Shown piece by piece: positions 34,075-44,153 of a DNA stretch of 64,000 bases (within the stretch, counting starts at the first letter, position 1; every line of letters begins with the position of its first letter). The position numbers and the translations under genes are program-made. This DNA is from Podospora pseudocomata (taxonomy: Eukaryota > Ascomycota > Sordariomycetes > Sordariales > Podosporaceae): positions 4,092,001-4,156,000 of the forward strand of contig NW_026946363.1 in assembly GCF_035222375.1 (NCBI RefSeq), written 5' to 3'. The notes beneath the pieces are model-generated. The model was not told the origin of the DNA. It saw only the letters and a program-made list of their open reading frames with translations, and made no database searches.

Positions 34075-34300
34075 CGCGGTGGTTCATCTGTGCCTCATCA
34101 TACCACTGACAGATATTTCCCTGGTAGCTACACCTGTCAGCCAACATGATTTGACAAGGCTCTCCCATTTGCACCTTCCTACCTTCCCCAGTCACACAAC
34201 GGTCGTCATCGGCCTCACCACCATTACACGACCCACGTGTCCCGTTGCCCTCAACCTACCTAACCCATCCGCTGGTAACCGCATCGGCCGGCCATAACCA

Positions 34301-36233
34301 ATGTCCCGATACACCAACGCACGCCGACATGCTGCCGGTCTAGGCCGGTATGCCGAGAACCCGGACCTTGGCAAGCTCAAGTACTGTCCCGACATCCAGT
34401 TAAACGAGGAACACCCATCTGTTCCTTTTATGCCCCCAGTTCCAAGCTTCAATGGCGCCAACGATGTTTGGTCCAGTTTTCCCCGACCCATCGAGAAGAA
34501 TGACTGGGTGCGTCGGATCACAGGGGAGCAACCCCCTGCTCGAGTAGGGGAGTCGTCCCAAACGTCCCAGGCTGAGCTCGGGCGCCTTTCATCTCGGTCC
34601 TAGTGCGTCCAGTCTCGTCCTTTGATCTGTCTCTTTCCCCACAATCTTCTAACTCGTCCACAGCTCACTTCGCGTGGGGGACTCCAACGACTTCGCCTCG
34701 GTCTGGGAATCGATTGTAATTCCTGCCCTTACTGACCTCCTCCAACAATACTGCGACTCTGACTTCGCGGTCGACGTACACAACTTCCCTGAGCTCTCCA
34801 CAGATGCCGTCCCCCGTGTGATCTACATCACACTGAGCGACCATGTGGATTCCTCGTTTGAAGTATGACGGTTGCTCTTCATGACTTTTCTGTTAACCAA
34901 GTGCGTCATGTGCTAAGCAACCCTCTCGACAGGAAACCATCCGTACCGAGCTTGCCCATGCAGTTCCCACTCACTTCCACCCCATCTACCTCAAGTTCCG
35001 TAGAGGTGGTCCCCAGAGATCCGGGATGTGGTGGGGCCAGGAAAGAGGCGACCATGATGACATTTGTGAGCCTCGCAACATCACTTACCGTCCCGCCCCC
35101 ATAATGGGCATCTCGATCGGTCCAGTCCAAGTAGCCGACGCCGCTTCACTCGGGGGCTTCATCAAAATCGGCTCTGAGCTGTATGCCATGAGTGCCGCTC
35201 ACGCCTTTGAGGATGCTGTCAAAAAGGGGCACGCCCGCGTTCATCACCCAGCTAAACCCGACTTCCACAAGATCACGCCTAGTGATCCTCGCGCGAAACA
35301 ATACGTCATTGGGACTGTGGCTATGAAGACGCCGTCTGGGACACTTCGTCCATCGCTTACCTTTCAGAACACGAATTTCTCGGCAGAACGCACCAAGGTT
35401 GAGATGGACTGGTGTCTCATTGGACCGGTGAAAAACGGGAAGAACATAATCTCGGTGCCCAGTTTCCAAATGGATCGGTGCATTGCTGTGGAGCAGACGG
35501 CGCCCGTTGAGGGGAACACCGAGGTTTATGCCATGGCGAGGACAAGCGGGTATTCGCTTGGTTTTGTATCTGATGTGCCTGGGTTGCAGAGAATTGGCGG
35601 ACATCTGAGGAGGGAATGGACTGTCAGACAGTACTCCCCTTTCAAGCACCCGAGGGACAGTCGAGCTAGTGCGTCTTGGTGAGCTATGGTATTTATGTCT
35701 TCTGTTTCATCTGACTGACCTTATTCATAGGCAAACATTGAAGCAATGGGTGACTTCGGGAATGGGGGTGCCCGGGGACTCGGGGGCATGGCTGATGCGG
35801 CGCTCTGACAATGCGGTCATCGGGCTCATCTGGGGACGCAACCATGACTATGGTGATCCCCTCGAGCGAGTTCGTCTGACCTACTTCACCCCCATGGTGG
35901 ATATCCTCAAAGATGTGCGGGAAAATGTGAGTTCCCAGGTGGCAGAGGAGACTGTGCTTTTCCCCACTAACACGAAGATAGTACACCGTCGGGGAAGAGG
36001 TCTCGCTACCCAGCTACTCGGCCACAGATCTGGCACGGGCTTCTGATAGCCAGCGTAGCGCAGTGCACTTGGATCCATCTCGAGACCCGTGGAATGCCCT
36101 GGCATCAGATGTGATTCAGCAGCATCGCCACACCCAAGAGGACCTCATCAGGGATCATTTCGTCGACAATAACATCCCTCCTCTGGCGCAGTGTTCGATC
36201 GCCCACCACCTGCCGAGTCTGGTCTCAGTCTGA
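34301..36233 (+). CDS. trypsin-like serine protease domain protein, five exons
   Basis: Exons 34301-34602, 34664-34862, 34933-35678, 35731-35926 and 35982-36233 join in frame (introns of 61, 70, 52 and 55 nt; donors GTGCGT, GTATGA, GTGAGC and GTGAGT; branches CTAAC and CTGAC where visible) to 564 residues. The protease core carries a full chymotrypsin-type triad: His257 in MSAAHAF, Asp326 in EMDWCLIGP and Ser433 in GVPGDSGAW, with the ion-hole glycines around Ser. No signal peptide is visible, so it is probably intracellular, unlike secreted trypsins. The N-terminal 165 residues (WESIVIPALTDLLQQY, VPRVIYITLSD) form a domain I do not recognise. Catalytic cores of this kind occur in fungal proteins of unknown role. 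After the stop at 36231-36233, coding-like sequence continues in another frame to 36697. Confidence 0.8.
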
Positions 36234-36697
36234 TGGAGAGTTTGTCTCAGCCCATTGAGGCATCTGTTCTCGCAGCAGGTCGTCAAACACTGCCACCTTA
36301 TAGCGAGGGCCAGCACTCAACGTCAACTTTGCGCTCTCAAGATCGATTGCTTCTTGGAATCGGGGAAAGCGTATCAGTGCCCGGTCTTTCCAGCTCATCA
36401 TCCATCCATTCGAGTGTCGGATCCATGGGTGAACCTTTTGATGCTATATCCGCTGGAAATGGAGTGCACATTGTCGAAGAACAAGGCGTGCACGAAGACA
36501 TCATCGAGGTCGAAGAGCCTGTCAGGTCCAAAGCCTGTTTTACTGCTGCAAACCCCCCCCCCCTTTCCAAGGTTGAGCTTCGTTCGGCCGTGAAAAGCGG
36601 CAAGACTCTACGCCAAAGTTCTTGCAAGTTGCCCGATGGGTGCCAGTTCTCCGAAGATGCCGAGCCACACAATATTCCCTGCCTATCCGTCGGATAA
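36191..36697 (+). pseudogene. possible detached C-terminal tail of the protease gene
   Basis: An open frame with coding character (Ser-rich, then acidic: DIIEVEEPVRSK) overlaps the last exon of the protease gene by 43 nt in a different frame and has no good start codon. Adding one base to the CCC run near 36173 would carry the protease frame into it for roughly 170 more residues. It may therefore be the true C terminus cut off by a one-base deletion, or a last exon reached by a splice I cannot find. It has no recognised domain and looks disordered. Confidence 0.35.
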
Positions 36698-39600
36698 CTC
36701 GGCTCGGTGATGATGGCGAGTGCAGTATCCCAATACAGTATTCCTTGTCAAAAGTTGGTGGTTGAGGCCGAGTTGTTTGACTGCAGAGGTCTCGATTATG
36801 GCTGCGACCGAGACTGACTGGACCTGCCGTGGGTGGTGTCAGCGAGGCTACCATATTTCTCGGGCGACCACGGCGTTATAGCCATGGTGGCATCATGACA
36901 CCACAACTTCTTGCGACCCGTCTGCTTTCCTGACGATGCAGATGTTGTTGTGCCCTACTGGTGGACTGCTAAGATCTTTGCATCATTGATCATTCGTTGC
37001 CCCCACAGTCGCCTTGCTAGCCCGCACTCATCGAGTGCGGGGAAATCACGAGGCTGGAGAGCTGGTTGGGTGGCCTTGTCTTCGGTCACCAGGGCCGAGA
37101 GACAGGCTGAGGAGGAAGAAAGCGCTTGAAAGGCAGATCGCGCCGAAGGTCCTGAAGGCACCTATTCAATAAGGTTCATGTGAGGCCCGGAATACCTACC
37201 GGGCACACCCTTATATGACCCCGTCTGCCTCTTGATTCGACCGAGGGATCCGATGCCTCCTTGAAGGGTGCGCTCTGGGTAGGAAAGGTGTGCCTGTCTT
37301 GGGATGTCTGCCTTGAAGCAAGGACCGTACCTCTATGCATATCCTGTTGGGTTGCACAAACCGATAATGCTACAGAACGTGTGTCGATTTCCACGCGAAA
37401 TCTTCTCACGTTTCTGGAAATCCCGGTGGCGCATGGCGGGGTAACAATGATATTGTTTGGCTGCATATACCATACGCGTTGTGAGATAGAGGCAGCAGCA
37501 AAAATGAAGAGAAACAATCCGCGGGTTGGATCATGGCCCCCACCCCACCTTGGCCGCTTTAACCAAAGGTTGATTGGGACCTCCTCACTGTTGCATACAG
37601 TGACGTCGAGCTCGATCCAACAGGAAGGATTGATCAAGTAGTAGATGCACGGTGTCACAGGCTCACCGAACATGGAATATAAAGGATCCTCAGGATCCCC
37701 TCAATTTGATCAAGTTTGGGTCTAGGCTGTTGGTGGCACGGCTGCCGTCTAGCCCGTCCTGCCTGCCAGGGCTGAACAATATCTCCGTCACAGTCGGTTG
37801 TGCGAGGACCAAATTGTCGTTTCTCTCATCAAAGTTGGTTGGGGGCGTAGCGTTCCAAGCACTCCCGCCCTGCGGATACGTTGAGTTGAGTGTGTGCCGC
37901 CAAAGGGTTGCAGATTGCTGGCCGCCTACCTGCGTATCGGGGGCCCTCGAGATGCGACCTTCGTTTACCCCGCAGGAACCGAAGAAATATATCGCTTGGA
38001 TGAAAGATGTCGGCCTTTTTGTCCCTCGGTTGCCGAGTCGGAGGGTTTTTTTGTGAATAGCTGCTGACCCGAACGAATGCACCTCTCGGCGAGTGGGCTC
38101 ACCGACTGGAAGGCATCCATCCTCTCTCTGACTGAACTTCGCAGCAGGCATCTTCAGCTGCGAGAAAGATGACCAGCCTTCATGTGCACTTGAGGCTCCC
38201 ACCACGTGCTCGCAAAGCTTGTAAGCTTCGAGCTTGGCTTAAACACTTCCACGCGCCGGGCGCGGAAGCTCCCTCGCTCTAGCGGCATGTTTCCCGCTCT
38301 GGAAGCAAGACCTTGTTCGGGATGTTCCAGCCGTTCTATAAGGCGACCACGCCTTACCCAAGTTAGCAATTATATGCCTGGTAACCAATCGCAGTGGAAG
38401 AAAATGTCTGAGGTTTGGTGCCTGGCAGACCGATGACAATCATGGGAATGAGTGGTAAATGGGTAGACAATGGGGGCCAATTGGGTGAGGACATCATGAC
38501 ATGGGTCAACCAACACCCCGATAAGCCGCCTGTGAGGGGGGAAAAGCGTCATTCTATACGCCACATACAAGCTTTGTTAATAATCACCGCAAGCAAAAAT
38601 GCAATCACACCGAGAACGGATCTCGAGAAGAAGAAAAGTCCTCACGTCAGGGGAGGGAGCTTTTCACCTTTCAACCCACAACAAGGCGACCAGAGAGGCG
38701 AAGCAAAACAAAACCTGCGACTTTCCGATAAGGGGAAGGAGCAAATTGGAAACCCCGTTGTAGCTATTTCCATTCCATCTGCAGCTTTTGCTGACCTCCC
38801 TCCCGCCCCTTGTCGGACTTACAACTCCTTTTTGCTTAGGTGTTACAAGCTCGAGTCGGAGAATGCAACAGAAAAGGATTACTGTCCTTACACACAGGGG
38901 AGCGGTGAAGCAGACTTGGTATCATCAGGAGCCGAGCAGCATGTCATCAGACAGAGAGGGAAAACTCTGCGACTCCGGCTTCGGTTCGGCTGACTGGCAA
39001 CTTTGTCGGTGTTGCCTTTTGGGAAGGAGGCCGTCAGGGAACAGGAAGTTCCAATGTCCACGTTTTGAGGCTTTTACAACACCCCTCCCTTGTTGAGCAT
39101 GAGCTGCAATAAAAGAAAACGCCCAAAAGCAGCGACAAGCGGGATGTGAAGTGCAAAAGCTTGATAGATGAACAAGAGATGCATCTGATGTGGAAATTTA
39201 AATGCCAAATCATCAAAACGAACAAAGGTCGACGTCGGCCCGGCACGACGGGAGTGGCTATGTGCTTGGCCGGCCGGGTTTGAGACGAACAAATGACCTG
39301 TCATGTCTGGAAATCTGCGAGCTGCCGACTTCAGATTGAGCACTGGCCAGGAGGAGACCAGTTCACGATCGGGGGATCTCTGTGCCGCTTACTTGCTTTT
39401 TTGATCGATTCTTGTGCGGCTTTGCCGGGTGGGAAGTCGATAAAAGTGCAAAAGTGAAGATGCTTTGATTCTGATGACATCAACCAGAGGTATTCAACCT
39501 AACAAAGAGAAAGACAAAGCTATTATCTCATCAACTCCACAATCCCATTGTGCTCTCCTTACCACCATGCCCCCAGTCACGTACCTGTACGTTCAAATAT

Positions 39601-40117
39601 CCCAACCTTGATTCACTCATACAAGGAAATATATCGACGATCTTGGAACGAAAGGCTTGGTTACCTAGCATTTGTAGTTGAAAGAGGTGACGGAGGGTAT
39701 ATGGGCAATGAGATAACTAAGGGCCAGAATGGTCATACATGAGCATGACATTGTATTCCTACAACTAACCAAAGACTTTTTGTGGCACACCATGGACGAA
39801 ATAGCTGGTATTTCATAAGAATAATACAATATAGTATTCTAAACTAGGCCTCGAAAGGTGAATTATAGGCCTTCAAGAGCAGTGAGCAGGCATGTATCCT
39901 ATTGAAAAATATGTAAGCTAATGGCCGTTGCGCGGTTTGCTGACTTGCAGTGTTGATTGGAACGACGTGAAAGAACAAGGTATGTGTCCTTTGTCCTTGA
40001 GAAAGTATTCTTGTAGAAGAGCACACAAAGACATTATCCCGCTGTTTCATCAACAAAGCTGTTGTCTCTACTCACAATAGGGGTAATCCAAGTAGACATG
40101 CTCTCATGCGAACTGCC

Positions 40118-40124
40118 TATTTAA
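40118..40124 (+). promoter_or_regulatory. TATA-like box of the zinc-ribbon gene
   Basis: TATTTAA lies about 190 nt before the expected start at 40316 and is followed by a CT- then CA-rich stretch with no ATG after 40107, which is what a long fungal leader looks like. Confidence 0.35.
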
Positions 40125-40180
40125 CAACCACATCTCCTCTCCAAATCCAATTCTCGAAATCATCATCAACCATCTCATCA

Positions 40181-40200
40181 TCTCATCTCATCTCATCTCA
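40181..40200. repeat. (TCTCA)4 short tandem repeat
   Basis: Four exact copies of the pentamer within a wider CAT/CTC-rich stretch, inside the presumed leader of the small zinc-ribbon gene. Confidence 0.8.
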
Positions 40201-40315
40201 ACCCACTTTCTACTCTTGAAACCAACGAACTTACAAGGCTAAGTTTTACACTTTCAAGTTATCACCACCAACACCAACAAACCACCACTAACCAAAACCC
40301 CCAAACACCAACAAA

Positions 40316-40606
40316 ATAGCCCGCACTACCACCAGCCGCTGCGTCACCACCCACACCGTCAATGGTGTCACCCAATCCATCGAGCACGTCATCGAAGAGG
40401 AATGGTTCAACATGTGGGAATGCTGCCACTGCGCCCACGAGCTCGGCTGCCGCACCCACCCCTACAACTGCCCTTACTGCCAAAACCGCATCTGCCGCCG
40501 CTGCGTGATCTTTGACGCGGTCAAGATCACCTCTTACTCACGCAACTTGGCTACCGGTGAGTACTACAATGTGCGGGAGGAATTGATCAGGCCTCGACCT
40601 CATTGA
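40316..40606 (+). CDS. small cysteine-rich (zinc-ribbon-like) protein with ATA at the expected start
   Basis: Function not recognised. From 40319 the frame runs open to TGA at 40604-40606 and shows strong coding bias from its first codon (ARTTTSRCVTTH), with almost every third base C or G. The codon before it is ATA (40316-40318) in what is otherwise a perfect start context, CAAAATAGCC. The first in-frame ATG is at 40412 and would give 64 residues. Both versions keep the likely zinc-binding cluster MWECCHC...CRTHP..CPYCQNRICRRC, a series of CxxC and CxH pairs. ATAG could also be an intron 3' end (CACTAACC lies upstream), but no exon with an ATG can be joined to it. No signal peptide. Role unknown; the cluster suggests a zinc-stabilised binding module. 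Confidence 0.6.
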   Translation: MARTTTSRCVTTHTVNGVTQSIEHVIEEEWFNMWECCHCAHELGCRTHPYNCPYCQNRICRRCVIFDAVKITSYSRNLATGEYYNVREELIRPRPH

Positions 40607-41809
40607 GTAAGGGTGTAGGAGTGGAGCTGTAGGAGGAGGGGTGAGTGACTGGGTTTTTCTAAGGTAAGTAATGGTGGAAGTGTGTGTGAGTGAGTGGGAT
40701 GAACTGACATTTAGAAGATTAATTAGAAAACACGAGTTGTTAATCAACTATTTAAAGCTGTCCCCGTTTGCGTTTGAGTGTTTGTGATTCGAATTTTGTT
40801 GTGTAGCCATTGCAAATAAATGCCATACCCAGGTATCAGAAAACCCCTCATGTTGCCATGCATGATGTTCTCAGATTTTGTGTTGTGGACTCTTGCTGGT
40901 ATAGTTGTTCTCCATGTCACTTCTTCCGGGCGATGTCTTCTTGTTGTTACCGATATCAAATTTTTATTCTCATTTATAGAATATTCCTGTTTTTTTCCAA
41001 AGTACCAACCCATCACATAAAAAGCCAGAACCTCGCCAAAAGACAAGTAACAAACGTAAAGATCTCTCTTGATACAACGTAAAAGGAAGGTTATTCATAA
41101 GTGTCGTAACGTAATTGGTGATGTGCATGACTCTTCCTTGCCTTCGCCATAAATTCAAGACAAGGGACGGGAAAACGGAAGCATGTGAAAGCAAAAAGAC
41201 CACACACACTCAAACCAACACCAAAGATAAAACAAGCACCAAAGTATTACTCACGGCTCTCTTTCAAAACAACGTGTGACCAGCCCTTCTCTGGTCGAGA
41301 ACAATCAAGAAATCTCTTTTGTGTCTGTCTCTCTCTCGCTCCTCGACTCGTCCCCTGACACCTCTCCATCATCGTCCAATATGCTGCCACTCCCCTCACC
41401 CAGCTAACGCATTTCGTTTGCTCTGTCATCGCCCCAAAAATGTCGGCTCGCCTTGACGGCCTGACAATCACCCACAAAGGGACCATCAAAGGCAGGTCAA
41501 CGGCAAAGGGAGGCTAGCAGAGGGAGGTCCTGCTCAAGCAAATGTCGAAGGTCCAAAGAGTGAATATAACTCGGCTTCCCCGCAGGTCAGACAAAGTCGC
41601 TCGGCTTTCACCGCCGCCTTCTGTCAGCCCTTCTTCAAAATGCTGTGGCTTGTCCCTGTCATTACAAGGGGTTTGCCCCTGATGATTTGTGCTGGCAATG
41701 CGAGTGTTGACTCGAAGCTGGATTTGTGTGTCCAAGCTCCGAGTGCTGGGCAATAGGAGTGTTGTTGATAGTTGATAGATACCAAAAAAACATCGATCTG
41801 CTAACTTTC
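40607..41809. other. intergenic, 3' flanks
   Basis: Between the zinc-ribbon gene (+) and the EST1-like gene (-). T- and A-rich in parts (40660-41000). No gene seen. Confidence 0.5.
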
Positions 41810-44153
41810 TCAAGAGGTGATGGCAGCAGCATCAGGAAGCTCTCCCATCTCAACACTCTCCACTGGGCTCATTGGTGTCCCTTTTGCCTCTGTCTCATAC
41901 TCAGGGGCAACAGTGAACTCATGGGTTGACGAATTATACCGCAGCCATCTAGGATTGGAGGTTGCGATCTTGTGTCCCAACCACAGCACACGCTCCTTGC
42001 GCTCCTCGGCCATGGAAGCAACCTCAAAATACTTTTCGTCATCGTCGATCTTCTCGTTCGAGAAGCAATCACTGGGAGAAACTCTGTCCGCCCAAGCAAG
42101 GCCCCGCATGGCATAGTCCTCTGGCAAAGGTCTTCGAGACTCAGACCTGGGAAGAACGGTTTCCTCAATGCGACTATAGTTCTTGCAAGACCCAAGCAAC
42201 GTATTCATCATCAACGCAGTCCGCTTCCAAGGAAATGAAGGTGCCACAAAATGAATGGCCTCGGGCAAGAACGTAAGGTGGTAAATGAAAACCAGAGACA
42301 CATGAAGGAATGGAAGAATGTTAGGGTCGCCATCCCTGCGCGCGACGATATCGTAGGTTTGAGAAAAGAGCTTGAGCGCATTGGCCAAGTCTTCAGGGAC
42401 AGGAGAACCAAGATCGCCGTCTGTCATCAAATGATCTTGGGCTTCTTCATCGGCACCACGGCTTTGCTTCAATGACTTCGAGATTGGGTTGGCTTCGTTT
42501 CCGTAGCCAATCACAGCGCAGCAATTCGAAATGCCCATGTGGTAGCCAGCCTCGAGCCACTTGCGACTGGAGCGGGTGATTTGGCTGTCCAGAGACTGAA
42601 GAAAGTCATCCATGGTTGAATGCAGTTTCTCCATCTGCTTGCCGCTGAACATGATGGCATGGACCTTGACAAATGCGAACTCGGCAACCGAGAGCCTTGA
42701 TTGCTGCTGATTGGGAGTCGGGGCCATGATTGGGTCGAACAGGGTCATGATACTCTCGCGAGCAGAGCCGAAGGGAATCGCGACACAAAGGGACTTGGTG
42801 TAGTAATAGAGCTGCTGAAGCGCATTGGGACGAGCAAGAATGGCCAAGTGGTGATACAGCCGCCCGGTGGTTGGAGCCTTGTCAGAAGCCTTGGAATACC
42901 AGTGACGACTCACGGCGGTCCAATTTTCCCGATCCCGGATATCGTCATCCTCGATGGCCATCCTGTAACGCCCAAGGTCACCAAGGCATTCGATCCAGGT
43001 GTCCTCGAAAGCCGGAACAGTTTCGTAGAGAAGAGCCATCATTGAATATGCGAGGTAAATGAACATCAGCATGTGTTCAAGACTCGCTGGCAGCCGGTGT
43101 CTAAGCAGCTCGAGGAACGAATGAATACCATGCCGCCACATGCGTGCAGGCATGGCATACTTGGATGCCAATCTCCGCAAGGCAGGACTCGCAGAAGGGT
43201 GCTGAGAAGCGAGAAAAAAGTCGTGGTGTTCGTGAAGCAGGGTCCTGTGGAGAGCGATCAAGGCTTGCCATTGCTCGTTGTTGAGTTTGTTTGTTGGGTC
43301 ATTTTGTGAGTTTTGGGCATTGTCAACCTCGATGCATTTGCTCTCCACCATCACCAGCCCGGCGTAGATTCCTTTCACCTCGGCTACCAGTTGGTCCTGG
43401 GAGATTGGCCTGGTTTCAGGTTGCTTGATCAGTTCCGTCGGGTCATTTTCCTCAACTTGAGTAGAGCTTCGTGATGTCGACGTGCGTGGTTGGCGATGTG
43501 GTGGCTTGGATGTTGGGGTAAATGAAACTCTTGAAGCAACATTGGATTTGTCGTAAGGACGTTGAGAGGCTGTGAGGTCGGCATCGGGCGTCCAAAGGGT
43601 GCCCTTGGCAGGAGGTCGTCGGTCAACTCGGTCGGGCTCTAACCGAGCCTTGGATTTCTTTGGGGGAGAAGGGCTGCGTGATCGGGATGGTTGGCTTTTT
43701 GAATCCGGAGTCGATCTCCTGCTGGGTCGGTCCGGTCCGGGAGCACCAGAGTCTGGATCTAACGGCCTCTGATTGGATGTATGTGTGGAGGATGGTACGG
43801 CCTTTGCATCTTTTGAACTGGGATCCAAGTTGCGTATGGCGGGTTTGCTCGCCTCTCTGGTATGTGTGAGTTGTGGGTGTTTGAAAAAAATAGAAAAGCA
43901 GCGAGGACTGCGCAGACACTTACCTCTCTATTGGGGGGGCTTCTTTCCACTTAGTGGATATCAGCTCCTTCTTTTCCTTGTCGGTGCTCTTTTCGTTCAG
44001 CGGCTTGACGTGGACTGTTTCGTAATGCTTTTCATGTTGGTGTTTTTCGAATGTTTCATGGGCATATTGAGGATCCTCGCTGCAGTCGGGACAGTTGATT
44101 TTTTTGGCCGATGACCGCCGAAGGTGCTCATTCCATTTCTTGCTGAAGTCCAT
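41810..44153 (-). CDS. EST1/SMG7-like protein with an N-terminal C2H2-like finger
   Basis: Exon 1 is 44153-43924 and exon 2 is 43856-41810, phase 2 over a 67-nt intron (GTAAGT..CAG), giving 758 residues. The N terminus has CPDC followed by a His-rich stretch (AHETFEKHQHEKH), possibly a C2H2 zinc finger. Residues about 75-210 are basic and Ser/Pro-rich (RSRSPSPPKKSK), likely disordered and nuclear. From about 215 on it matches the EST1/SMG5-7 family: HRTLLHEHHDFF, MWRHGIHSFLELLR, then the signature ECLGDLGRYRMAI and GRLYHHLAILARPNALQQL, the helical TPR/14-3-3-like fold seen in the telomerase subunit Est1 and the NMD factors SMG5-7. No PIN domain follows. Fungi often have several such proteins, so assignment to telomeres or to mRNA decay is not possible here. 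Confidence 0.85.

Larger units (their letters stand above)
28593..34300. other. 5.7-kb gene-poor stretch with a GA microsatellite
   Basis: Apart from the microsatellite at 32447-32520 and a T15 run at 34060-34074, I see no feature. Reading frames such as 29056-29538 (plus) have no coding character that I can defend. The final 300 bases, CA/CT-rich, lead into the start at 34301. Confidence 0.45.
36698..40315. other. 3.6-kb intergenic stretch
   Basis: No supported gene. Long frames on either strand around 37176-38205 look random. The last 230 bases form the promoter and leader of the zinc-ribbon gene: a TATTTAA box at 40118-40124, a (TCTCA)4 run and a CA-rich leader. Confidence 0.45.
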
